Assembly (NCBI GenBank): GCA_963798015.1
Contig: CAWCSA010000005.1
Location: 744,001 to 808,000 of the forward strand
Reading direction: 5' to 3'
DNA: 64,000 nt
Source of the DNA: Roseiarcus sp963798015
GTDB taxonomy: Bacteria; Pseudomonadota; Alphaproteobacteria; Rhizobiales; Beijerinckiaceae
Both the position numbers and the translations under genes were made by a program. Below, piece by piece: positions 9,628 through 17,770 of this stretch; the first letter of the stretch is position 1; every line of letters begins with the position of its first letter. The notes below the pieces were generated by a model. The model did no database searches, was not told the origin of the DNA, and was given only the letters and a program-made list of their open reading frames with translations.

Positions 9628-9833
9628 GGGAAAATTCGCTTGGAGAAGGCCGCTCTGCGGCGGTTCTAGAACACGGGCGCCAAAAGCGCCAATGGGAGGA
9701 AGGCCCGCCGGTTCAGTCGCCGGGACCAGCTTATATGGTGACGGACCTTGACCTCGTCGAGGCGCTACGCCCCGGCGGCGGCGGCGAGACGCAGCCAAAA
9801 CGAGCAGGCGCCTAACTCGACACCCCGCGCCCC

Positions 9834-11030
9834 TTACGCAGGCGTGAGTGCGATTGGCAGGCTCGCGAATTGTCGAAGACTGTTGTTAAGCTTGCGCATC
9901 GGCTCGCCAATGATCTCAATTTTCGCGACGCGCGGAATCAGCGCCGCGAGCACCATCTCGGATTCGAGCCGGGCGAGCATCTGTCCGACGCACATGTGGA
10001 TGCCCGCGCCGAAGGCGACGTGGCCGCTGGCTTTGCGAGCGACGTCGAAGCGCGTCGGGTCCTCCCACCGGCGGGGATCGCGGTTGGCGGCGGCGAGGAA
10101 CAGCAGGATTTTCGAGTCCGCTGGGAGAGTGACGCCCCCGAGCTCGACCTCGACCGTCGTTGTGCGAAAGAAGGTCTGTACCGGCAACTCCCAGCGCAGC
10201 ATTTCGTCGAAGGCAGAGCGGATGAGCGCCGGATTGCCACGGAGCGCCTTCCACTGGTCGGGATTCGCGGCGAGCCCATAGAGGCCGTTGCCAATCGCGA
10301 TGATTGTCGTGTCGAGCCCGGCGGACAGCAACGAGCGCACCAGCAAGGGCGCTTCTTGCGCATTGATCTCGCCCGTGTCGACGGCGGCCCAGATCGTCGC
10401 GCCCAAGCCATTGGGAGAGAGGTTCTCACGCGCGCATTGGGCGTTGATCCAACCGATCACTTCGGCGGCCCGCGCCATCGAAGCCTCGAAATGTTTGTTG
10501 CGCGGCCCGAAGGCGTTGAAGACCATCGTCCCGTAAGGCAGCAGGTTTTCGAGGCCCTCCGGCCCGAGGCCGATTGCGGCGGGAAATACGCTCAACGGAT
10601 AGGCCTCCGCGATGTCCTTGATCGCGTCGACGCGTCGGCGCTTGACGAGGTCGTCCGCGAGCCGCTCGGCGGCGTCTCGGAAGCTGGCCCGCAGCCCCGC
10701 CATCGCTTTGGCCGAGAGCGCGCGATTGAGAACGGTCCGGCTGCGCGTGTGCAACGGCGGATCGGCTTCGAGAATAAGACTCGGCGGGCGAAACGGCTTT
10801 GTGCGGCGGAAGTCGTCGATGCCAACGCCGGCGGCGGAGGAGAAGGTTTCCCAGTTGCTCAAGCCGGCGTGAACTTCCGCGTGCCGAGCGGAAGCGAAAA
10901 TGCCGTAACGTTCGAGCCAAACGACCGCGCCGGCTTCGCGAAGCTCATCGTGGAAAGGATAAGGGTCGGTGAGGAAATCGTCGCTGAACGTGTCGATGCC
11001 CGAGACCGGCGCGCCGCTTGTCGCTGTCAT
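9834..11030 (-). CDS. Cytochrome P450, CYP199A-like
   Basis: Soluble heme monooxygenase of 398 residues. The thiolate ligand is Cys347 in FGAGIHMCVGQ, ExxR is at 276-279, and the oxygen-activating pair is Asp240-Thr241 in SAGLDTT. The sequence closely resembles what I recall of CYP199A2/A4 of Rhodopseudomonas, which oxidise para-substituted benzoates. The substrate-pocket segment RPPSL (81-85) and the FNAFGP and QTFFRTTT blocks are shared. A role on 4-methoxy- or 4-alkyl-benzoates is therefore inferred. Unlike the Rhodopseudomonas locus, no [2Fe-2S] ferredoxin gene is adjacent, so the redox partner must be encoded elsewhere. Confidence 0.88.
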   Translation of the reverse strand: MTATSGAPVSGIDTFSDDFLTDPYPFHDELREAGAVVWLERYGIFASARHAEVHAGLSNWETFSSAAGVGIDDFRRTKPFRPPSLILEADPPLHTRSRTVLNRALSAKAMAGLRASFRDAAERLADDLVKRRRVDAIKDIAEAYPLSVFPAAIGLGPEGLENLLPYGTMVFNAFGPRNKHFEASMARAAEVIGWINAQCARENLSPNGLGATIWAAVDTGEINAQEAPLLVRSLLSAGLDTTIIAIGNGLYGLAANPDQWKALRGNPALIRSAFDEMLRWELPVQTFFRTTTVEVELGGVTLPADSKILLFLAAANRDPRRWEDPTRFDVARKASGHVAFGAGIHMCVGQMLARLESEMVLAALIPRVAKIEIIGEPMRKLNNSLRQFASLPIALTPA

Positions 11031-11394
11031 ACAAGCATCCTCCCGTGTCGTTTCGGCCAGGACGGCCCAATGCCAGAATGCGGCGGGCGTTTAGGCCCTA
11101 TTCAACATCAGTCGACTCGCGCGTGTCCAGACACCGAGCGCATCTCAGCCGATCGGCCAGACCTTTCACGTCCGCTGCCTTCGAGCAGCGCCGCGCGCGC
11201 CAGAACGTCGCCAAGTTCCGTTTCCTTCGCGTAGAGTGTAACGGATGAGGCCACGGTCGACGCGTCTTGGTCCCTCGGTCGGTGCATGCGCGGCGAATTG
11301 TCCCTCGATCCATAACCTGAGCCATTCCGGCCACTCGGCTTCAACGCAAGAACGTGATAGGGAAAAGCACCGCCCATCGGTGATTCCAAATCTG
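11031..11394. other. Gene-free stretch at the left edge of the foreign patch
   Basis: No convincing gene is present in these 364 bp. The left half (about 11100-11225) is GC-rich and holds the left copy of a 33-bp repeat. In one minus-strand frame it reads ELGDVLARAALLEG, matching the C-terminus of the NUDIX protein encoded at 14542-14979. Around 11390 composition shifts towards AT-rich, marking the left boundary of the OLD-nuclease patch. The stretch also carries the upstream region of the P450 gene, which reads leftwards. Confidence 0.6.
11188..11220. repeat. Left copy of 33-bp direct repeat bounding the OLD-nuclease patch
   Basis: The sequence GCGCCGCGCGCG-CC-AGAACGTCGCCAAGTTCCG at 11188-11220 matches 14565-14597 at 31 of 33 positions in the same orientation. 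The last 19 bases are identical. The two copies enclose about 3.4 kb of AT-rich DNA plus an insertion sequence. The arrangement is what a site-specific integration at a gene 3' end leaves behind, but no integrase is visible. A decayed second NUDIX copy is the alternative. Confidence 0.65.
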
Positions 11395-11634
11395 ATGTCC
11401 ACTGTATCTGCTGTGCGAATAACTGGCTTTACGCTTAGTAATTTTAAGGCGTTTGAGCAATTCTCGCTAAATCTTGGTCACGTCAATATATTGGTAGGTC
11501 CAAACAACTGCGGGAAATCTACAATAATAAGTGTTCTACGGGCCCTGGACAGTGCTCTACGAATAGCATGGTCGCGTCCACCTCAGCGCGTTTTCTTTGA
11601 TGGTGAGAGCGAGATTGGATACCGTATACCGAAC

Positions 11635-12870
11635 ACAGGGCTGTTCAGTTCTTTAACCTTTGAGGGTCGATTTGGGATTCCCGAGGGCGGAAATGTCTGA
11701 ATTTATACGCGACAACCCGAATCGGAGGTTGTCAGATGCAGGCGTCGCTGCTGAAGATTTTGCGCTCGATCCCGGACCGCCGACGGCGGGAAGGCCTGCG
11801 GTTCGATCTGGCGACGGTCCTGCTCTATTCGATCTTGGGCATGGTCGCCGGGGCCAATTCCTACCGGCAAATGCATGAATTCATTCGTATTCACCTTCAG
11901 CGCTTGAACGAAGCCTTCGGCCTTCGGTTGCCCTATTCGCCCTCCTATACCGGTTTGCGGGCGATCCTCCAGGGCGTCGATCCGACCGCGTTGGAGGCAG
12001 CGTTTCGGCAGCATGCGTCCTCGATGGAGGCTGCGCCTTCGTCGGACGGCCTGACCGCCATCGCCGTCGACGGCAAGACGCTGCGCGGCAGTTTCGACGC
12101 ATTCAGCGACCGCAAGGCCACCCACATGTTGTCGGCGTTGCGGCAGGCCGACCAGATCGTGCTCGGCCATCTGATGGTCGACGAGAAGAGCAACGAGATT
12201 CCGGCTGCGCCGGAGCTGATCGAGGCGCTGGGGCTGAAAGACTGTCTGTTCACGCTCGACGCCGAGCACGCCCAAAAAAAACATTCGAGCGCGTGATCGC
12301 GTCGGGCAATCACCTGCTGACCCAGGTCAAGGACAACCAACCGAGCCTACGCCGCAAGCTCAAGCTGGGAACGGCGGGCCGTAAACCGACCGGGTCGGCC
12401 AAGAGCGAGACCTCAGGTCGCAATCGCTGGGAAACCCGCGAACTTGCGGCGTTTCCGGCCAAGGCGTGGTTCCGCCATACGCCGTGGGACGGCCTCATCA
12501 AGACCGTGCTTCGGCTCGAGCGCACGGTCTGCAAGCGCGACTCCAAGACCGGACTTTGCAAGCAAACATGCGAGACCGTCTTCTGGATTTCCTCGGCTTC
12601 CAGCCAAACGCCCGCGCGCTGGAACGAATGGATCCGCGCTCATTGGCGCATAGAGAACGGCAGCCACTACGTGCGCGACGCCGCTTTCGCCGAAGACGCT
12701 TCGCGCATCCGAAAGAACCCCGACATCGTCGCGCGCTTGCGATCGTTCGCTTACAACCTGATCCGGGCAGAAGGGGGCTCCAACATCCGCAACGCACGTT
12801 GGCGTGCCGCCCTCGATATCAATCTAATCCTCGAAATGCCCCACTTACATTGAGAACTGAACAGCCCTGA
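11635..12870 (+). mobile_element. ISAs1-family insertion sequence
   Basis: About 1.24 kb, bounded by a perfect 17-bp inverted repeat CAGGGCTGTTCAGTTCT at 11636-11652 and its complement at 12853-12869. It is flanked by a direct target duplication ATACCGAAC(A) at 11626-11635 and 12871-12880. A 9-10 bp duplication and CAGGG termini fit the ISAs1 family. The duplication lies inside the OLD nuclease frame. Both ends and both target copies are intact and identical, so the insertion is recent. It is GC-rich inside an AT-rich gene, so it probably came from the resident genome. Confidence 0.92.
11736..12853 (+). CDS. ISAs1-family transposase, two frames joined by a -1 shift
   Basis: DDE transposase of the ISAs1/H-repeat family. 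The first frame (11736-12296, 186 aa) holds AVDGKTLRGS (first Asp) and LDAEHAQKK (second Asp), then stops shortly after an A8 run at about 12273-12280. The second frame (to 12853) continues the family sequence TFERVIASGNHLLTQVKDNQ and ends with the Glu motif HWRIENGSHYVRD...FAEDASR. A single -1 slip on the A-run yields one protein of about 370 residues, the normal family length. It may be programmed slippage or a fresh indel. Most family members use one uninterrupted frame. Confidence 0.88.
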
Positions 12871-14488
12871 ATACCGAACAACAGTCTTCCGTTATCCTTA
12901 GAAAACGTGCATACGAACTACAATTCAGATCCGAGTGCGATTACATTTAATGTGAGTAATAAGAACAAACTACACTTGATTTTCCCGAGTGAGGGAGGGT
13001 GTGTCCTCGTCCCCGAGCTCACCGGCTATGAAATAGAGGCTGCAGCACATTTCAAGCGGGAGTTTCCGATTTCACTCGCGGTAGTGCCTGTTTTGGGCCC
13101 GATCGAACATAACGAATCTCGTAGAGAGCGAAGTACAGTTGTTGAGGGACTGTGGACGCATCGCGCTTCACGGCATTTTAGAAGTTATTGGTACTATTTT
13201 CCAGATAAATTTGCGCAATTTGCGGAATTGGTCAAAAAGACTTGGCCAGGGATGGAAATTGAACCGCCAGAACTTTCGTCGGACATTCTGACGATGTTTT
13301 GCAAAGAGGATAGGAGGACTCGCGAAGTATACTGGATTGGATTTGGATTTCAAATATGGTTGCAGTTGCTTACTCACTTGTCACGCTCGGAAGGCGCGAC
13401 CTTAGTTGTTGTAGATGAGCCAGAAACCTATCTTCATCCGGATGTTCAAAGGCAACTTCTTGGTATAATTAGAGATATTGGAATTGATGTCGTTCTTGCA
13501 ACTCATTCAAGTGAAATAATGGCTGAAGCAGACCCTTCTGAGATCGTACTCATCGATAAACGGCGACGAACGGGAGAGCGTCTAAAAGATGTCGTCGGAG
13601 TTCAAAAGGCACTTGATGCTATCGGTTCTGCACAGAACATAACCTTGGCAGCGTTAGCTAGAAATCGAAGAGTTTTATTCGTCGAGGGCGACGATGATTT
13701 TAGGATCTTAAGACGATTTGCGCGTCGGTTGGGTTTCCAGGACCTAAGCAGCGGCGTAATTTCTCTTCAATCAAAAGGTTTTGGTTCTTGGAAGAGAATC
13801 ACAATACTTGCTACAGGCATCGAGGAAGCACTCGGAGCTAAATTGGCAATTGCGGCTGTGTATGATCGAGATTATTTTTGCGACGAGCAAATTAGTGAAA
13901 TGACCGTGGAACTATCCAAGTATTTGACTTTTGCGCACGTTCATACTCGCAAAGAGATAGAGAATTATTTGTTGGTTCCTGAAGCAATTTGGCGATTTAT
14001 AGAAATTGTATCAAAAGATCGATTGCAGAAAGGCGGCTCTCTCAGAAACGACATTGTGGGAATGCTTGAGGAAATAACCGCAAAACACAGAGACGACGTG
14101 TTATCACAGATAATGGCGAAGCGCTGGGAGTATTTAAGAACAACTGGGCGTGATTTAGCCGACGTTAATCGTCAGGCTATGAACTGGTTCAATGAGCAAT
14201 GGAATGATTTGAATCGAAGACTGGCAATAGTGCCGGGAAAAGAGGTTCTACGCGAACTGAGGACCGCCATTCAGGAATCATATGGGGTATCTTTGACTGA
14301 TGCGCGTATTATTGAGCATATGCGCAGGGATGAAATACCGTATGATTTACTTAGTTTGATCCGGATCATCGACGGTTTTAGGCGTGCTCCAGTGGAGTAG
14401 GAGCGGTATATTGTCGTAGTTTGGCTGACTCCTGATAGACTAAACGAGATGGAGCCAGAAGTGCCCGAAGATTAAAGGCACCTTTCTA

Positions 14489-14514
14489 CCGCTAGAGCAA
14501 AACGCTCCTAGCGG
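14489..14514. repeat. Imperfect hairpin between OLD nuclease and NUDIX genes
   Basis: CCGCTAGAGC and GCTCCTAGCGG form a stem with a single bulge around an AAAAC loop. It lies between the convergent ends of the OLD gene (stop 14400) and the NUDIX gene (stop 14542). No T-run follows on either strand, so a terminator role is only possible. It sits at the right-hand transition from AT-rich to GC-rich DNA. Confidence 0.4.
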
Positions 14515-14541
14515 CCTCGCTTGGTGCCCTCCGGAGGCGCC

Positions 14542-14979
14542 TCACGCTTGCTCCGCTTCGGTCCGCGCCGCGCGCGTGAGAACGTCGCCAAGTTCCGGCG
14601 TCGCCGGCGAGGGCAGCGGGCCGGCGGGGTCGATCCATTCGACAGCGTCGACTTCTTCGCTCAGGCGCGGCTCGCCGGACGTCCATCGCGCGACGAACGA
14701 AGCAATGACAAAATGCGTCCGTATTCGCTCCCCCTCGTGGACAATCGCCTCCACATGCCGGTTAAAGGCAATGATTTCGGCCTCGATTCCGACCTCTTCC
14801 ATGAGTTCTCGAGCGAGCGCGGCGGCGAGCGTCTCGCCAACCTCGACCCCGCCGCCCGGCAGGCTGAAATGGCCAAGCAGCGGCGCCCGCGCCCGGCGGA
14901 TGATGAGCGCCCGGCCTTCTCGAAACACCGCGGCCGACACCGCGAGGATAGGGCGGGCGGGAAAGAGCCGGTCGTTCAT
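14542..14979 (-). CDS. NUDIX hydrolase
   Basis: Cytosolic pyrophosphohydrolase of 145 residues acting on a nucleoside diphosphate linked to another moiety; the substrate is not predictable. The NUDIX box G-x5-E-x7-RELMEEVGI is complete at about residues 46-68. The N-terminal strand RPILAVSAAVFREGRALIIRR is typical of small MutT/ADP-ribose-like members. The last codons (ELGDVLTRAARTE) overlap the right copy of a 33-bp direct repeat, so this 3' end may have been the integration target of the foreign patch. The reading frame is intact. Confidence 0.9.
   Translation of the reverse strand: MNDRLFPARPILAVSAAVFREGRALIIRRARAPLLGHFSLPGGGVEVGETLAAALARELMEEVGIEAEIIAFNRHVEAIVHEGERIRTHFVIASFVARWTSGEPRLSEEVDAVEWIDPAGPLPSPATPELGDVLTRAARTEAEQA
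14565..14597. repeat. Right copy of 33-bp direct repeat inside the NUDIX 3' end
   Basis: Matches 11188-11220 at 31 of 33 bases, with 19 contiguous identical bases (AGAACGTCGCCAAGTTCCG). This copy is part of the coding sequence for ELGDVLTRAA near the C-terminus of the NUDIX protein. Integrating elements often use a gene's 3' end and restore it on entry. Confidence 0.65.
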
Positions 14980-15032
14980 GAACTATCCTGTGTGTCACCC
15001 AGCGCGGGCGAATCGCTCTCTTGGCGCTCTTA

Positions 15033-15981
15033 GAGCCTGACTCAAAAGCCTACATGCGGGCGAGGCGTCTGATCGTGAATTGGATTGCGGCGAGGGTTAC
15101 GAAGGCGGCGAGGGTATCGGCGAGGTTCTCATAGTCCTTGGCGAGGCGGCGGTTGCGCCCGAACCATGAGAAGGTTCGCTCGACCACCCATCGACGGGGC
15201 GACACGACGAAGCCTTTGATGTCGTCCGTGCGTTTGACGATTTCGAGCCGGAGCCCCGGCGATCTTGCGACGGCGTCTTCGACTTGACGGGCGTTGTAGC
15301 CGGCGTCGGCCCAGACAAGCTCCAGCCATGGAAAGCGCTTGCGGATCTTGTCGAGAACGAGAGTTGCGCCATCGCGGTCTTGTATGCCCGCGGAGTGGAC
15401 GATCACGTGCAGCGGCAGGCCTTCGACGTCGACGAGGGCGTGGATTTTGCGCCCCTTCACCTTCTTGCCGGCGTCGTAGCCCACTGCGTCTTTCTCACTC
15501 CGGCTCGCGGCTCCCCTTTTTCCGCCGCTTTCAGCGACTGGCTGTCGATGATCGCGGCGCTCGGGCTGGCCTCGCGGCCGAGCGTTTCGCGCAGCGCCAT
15601 ATGAAGCTCTTCCCAGATACCCTCCCATGCGCCGTCGCGCTGGAACTGGCGGAAGATGTTGTAGACCGTCGAGCGCGCAGGAAAGGCGCCGCGCGGCAGA
15701 TACCGCCACGGGCAGCCCGTGCGCAGAAGATAGAAGATCGCATTCATCGCCGCGCGCATATCGGTCTTGCGCGGCCGCCCGCCCGACTTCGCCGCCGGAA
15801 TCAGCGGCTCCAAACACTGCCACTGTGCGTCAGTCAAATCGCTGGGAAGGGCCGTCCCCGACTGTCTGTAGGTCGCCCTATGCGCTTGCGTCCACATCCC
15901 GAATCAAAGCCTCCGAGCCATCTCGGAGACGGTAAATCACGGTCCGTTCGCCCGCACCAGAAGCTTTTGGGTCAGGCTCTT
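15033..15981 (-). mobile_element. IS5-family (IS427-like) insertion sequence
   Basis: The 949-bp element has 17-bp terminal inverted repeats, GAGCCTGACTCAAAAGC at 15033-15049 against GAGCCTGACCCAAAAGC (complement of 15965-15981), 16 of 17 matching. It is flanked by a TTA duplication (15030-15032 and 15982-15984), as expected for IS427-type members. It interrupts no recognisable gene and lies between the NUDIX gene and alr. Confidence 0.9.
15050..15897 (-). CDS. IS5-family transposase, two frames joined by a -1 shift
   Basis: DDE transposase. The first frame starts at ATG 15897 and carries LPSDLTDAQWQCLEPLIP, RPRKTDMRAAMNAIFYLLR and the first catalytic Asp in AAIIDSQSLKAAEKG. It ends out of frame at 15457. 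The second frame continues with DAVGYDAGKKVKGRKIHALV, the second Asp in LVWADAGYNA and the Glu region RRWVVERTFSWFGRNRRLAKDYE to the stop at 15050. The switch is at A5G4 (GAAAAAGGGGAG on the minus strand), a plausible -1 slippery site. Programmed frameshifting is well known in the IS427 group. The joined protein has about 282 residues. Confidence 0.88.
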
Positions 15982-15984
15982 AGG

Positions 15985-16508
15985 CTCGTCGATCGGGAGC
16001 ACTGTGAAAAGACCGTTCAGCCGGTCGCCTTCTGCGCGAACCCGACCGCGGCCTGCGGTTGGTTCTTGTGGCTCTAGGCTGTTGGTCGGGCGAGACAGAC
16101 CTGCCGCGGCTCTAAAGTGTCATGGCCGGGCTTGGCCATCCACGTGTTTAGCGCGAGGACCATCTGCGGAAGGGAGTCGCAACGAAAGAGCTTTCCCTGC
16201 AAGCATTTGCCGCCGGCGGCGCTATTTCAGGCTCGTCATCGCGACGGCGAGGCGTGGATGGTCAAGCCCGGCCATGATGGAGGGCTCGGAAGCGCTGCCT
16301 AGCTCCGAACCTGAAAAGCAGATGCTACGACAATTGATTTACGAAATATAGAATTATGTGCTATAACTTTGCCCGTGGCTGAGATTGAACCTTCCCTCCC
16401 GCGCCGCGCTGCGGTGGACAGGAGCGCGTTTCTGGCATTTTAGGCACGGTTCTAGAGGGAGAATTTTTTTAGTTGAATCGGCTGTAACCCCTTGAAAAGG
16501 CTCGTTTC
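15985..16508. other. Gene-free stretch downstream of alr containing a REP-like inverted repeat
   Basis: No gene is supported between the IS5 element and the alr terminator. At 16120-16144 and 16253-16277 lie the two arms of a 25-bp inverted repeat (24 of 25 matching; arm TCATGGCCGGGCTTGGCCAT + CCACG) enclosing 108 bp. The arm GTGGATGG-TCAAGCCCGGCCATG is of a type dispersed in many Hyphomicrobiales genomes. After about 16330 the DNA becomes noticeably AT-richer. Confidence 0.6.
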
Positions 16509-16560
16509 GAAAAAATAAACGCTAGTAAATGCAAGCAAATTTACTAGCGTTTACTAGCGT
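16509..16560 (-). terminator. Probable intrinsic terminator of the GNAT-alr unit
   Basis: Perfect 14-bp inverted repeat AAACGCTAGTAAAT (16517-16530) / ATTTACTAGCGTTT (16539-16552) with an 8-base loop. Read on the minus strand, about 90 bp after the alr stop, the stem is followed by ATTTTTTCG, the U-run of a rho-independent terminator. An extra tandem copy of the stem motif (ACGCTAGTAA twice, 16541-16560) lies on the alr side. The stem is unusually AT-rich for this genome. Confidence 0.65.
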
Positions 16561-16648
16561 TTAAGCGCGTTTATTGACTTTTATTTCGGACCGTTTGGCC
16601 CCCAAAAGCCGCGTTGGCGCCCTCGCGCCTGCCACCGAAGGACGCCCG

Positions 16649-17770
16649 CTAGCGGACGTAGTCGCGCTGATAGCGCGGGCCGAGGCTGGTCAATAGGGCA
16701 TAGCCGATCGTGCCGCTGCGGGTCGCGAAGTCGTCGAGGTCGATGCTCGGACCGAAGAACTCGACCGGGTCGCCCGGGCGAACGGCGCCCTCGGGCAGGT
16801 CGGTGACGTCGACGATCGTGAGGTCCATCGATACGCGCCCGACCAGCCGGCAGCGACGCCCAGCGACCGCGACTTCGGCCCCCGGCTTCGCATCCGTCGC
16901 GCCGGCGCCGCGCGGCAGGCCGTCGGCATAGCCGATGAGCAGGGTCGCAAGCCGGGTCGGACGCCTGGCGGTCCATTGGGCGTTGTAGCCGCAGCTCATG
17001 CCCGCTTCGATTGTGCGTATCTGCTGGATGGCCGCGGTCAGGGTCACGACGGGTCGCATCGGGTTCGCGCGCCCCGGCGTCGGATTGCCGCCGTAGAGCG
17101 CATAGCCCGGACGGCCCAGGTCGTAGATGGGGGCCGGATCGAGGAATAGGCCCGAAGAGTTGGCGAGCGAAGCGGGAAGGCTGGGAAACGCCGCGCGGGC
17201 GGCCTCGAAACGCTCGATCTGCGCCTGATTGAGGGGATCGCCCGGGATCTCGGACGAGACGAGATGGCTCATCAGCAAGTCGGCCCCGCTTAGGTCGCCA
17301 TGCGTCGCCATCGCCGCCTGCAACCCGGCGAGAGACGCGAAGCCGAGCCGGTTCATGCCGGTGTCGAGATGGATCGCGCAGGGGCTGATCCGATCGTGGC
17401 GCGCGGCGAAGCCGGACCAACGCTCAAGCTCCGCTTCGCCGCCGATCGCAGGCGCGAGCCGGTGCTCGACATAGTCCCCCGCGTCGGCGCCGCTCTCGAG
17501 GCCGTTGAGCACATAGACCCGCGCCTCAGGCGGCAGCGCCCGCCGCGCCGCGATCCCCTCGCTGAAATGGGCGACAAAGAAGACGCGCGCGCCCGCGGCC
17601 CATAGCGCCGGCGCGGCTTCCGAGACGCCGATCCCGTAAGCGTTGGCCTTGATGACGGCGGCGCAGCGCCCCGGCGCGGCCCGGCGCGCAAGCGCCTTCC
17701 AGTTACCGGCCAGCGCGGCGAGGTCGATCCTCAGGCGCCCCGACGCACTGACAGGAGCCATGACGTCCAT
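16649..17770 (-). CDS. alr: Alanine racemase
   Basis: PLP enzyme making D-alanine for peptidoglycan, 373 residues. The PLP lysine is in AVIKANAYGIG, the phosphate-binding and N-domain barrel motifs HLDTGMNRLG and GRPGYALYGG are present, the catalytic Tyr of the second domain is in SCGYNAQW, and the C-domain has GRVSMDLTIVDVT. I start it at ATG 17770, which overlaps the stop of the acetyltransferase gene (TGATG on the minus strand); a second ATG at 17761 is possible. The arrangement implies translational coupling. The long upstream open frame is the acetyltransferase shadow. Confidence 0.95.
   Translation of the reverse strand: MDVMAPVSASGRLRIDLAALAGNWKALARRAAPGRCAAVIKANAYGIGVSEAAPALWAAGARVFFVAHFSEGIAARRALPPEARVYVLNGLESGADAGDYVEHRLAPAIGGEAELERWSGFAARHDRISPCAIHLDTGMNRLGFASLAGLQAAMATHGDLSGADLLMSHLVSSEIPGDPLNQAQIERFEAARAAFPSLPASLANSSGLFLDPAPIYDLGRPGYALYGGNPTPGRANPMRPVVTLTAAIQQIRTIEAGMSCGYNAQWTARRPTRLATLLIGYADGLPRGAGATDAKPGAEVAVAGRRCRLVGRVSMDLTIVDVTDLPEGAVRPGDPVEFFGPSIDLDDFATRSGTIGYALLTSLGPRYQRDYVR

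Larger units (their letters stand above)
11395..14400 (+). pseudogene. OLD-family ATPase/TOPRIM endonuclease split by an insertion sequence
   Basis: Candidate phage-defence nuclease (class 1 OLD-like, ABC-type ATPase plus TOPRIM). The 5' part (11395-11634) encodes 80 residues with Walker A GPNNCGKS (35-42). The 3' part (about 12880-14400) encodes the rest: ATPase C-half with Walker B LVVVDEPETYLHP and the switch His in ATHSSE, then TOPRIM residues in FVEGDDDF and VYDRDY, and the OLD-type RKEIENYLL. Removing the IS and one target copy rejoins the frame exactly (IPN|NSLPLS) to give a 586-residue protein with no other lesion. The 3' part has an in-frame GTG at 12907 but would lack Walker A. Codons are AT-rich, unlike neighbours, which indicates horizontal transfer. 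No GajB-type helicase gene lies beside it. Confidence 0.82.

Noticed and set aside
8029..9669. 546-codon plus-strand frame opposite alaS
   Set aside because: Long only because of GC-rich third positions; no domain is recognisable and the opposite strand is clearly alaS.
9870..11234. 454-codon plus-strand frame opposite the P450 gene
   Set aside because: Mirror frame of a real gene; composition is His/Arg/Glu-rich with no motif.
16517..16560. Iterons or replication origin at the ACTAGCGTTT repeats
   Set aside because: Only two tandem copies and one inverted copy, no DnaA boxes or rep gene nearby; the hairpin plus U-run is better explained as the alr terminator.
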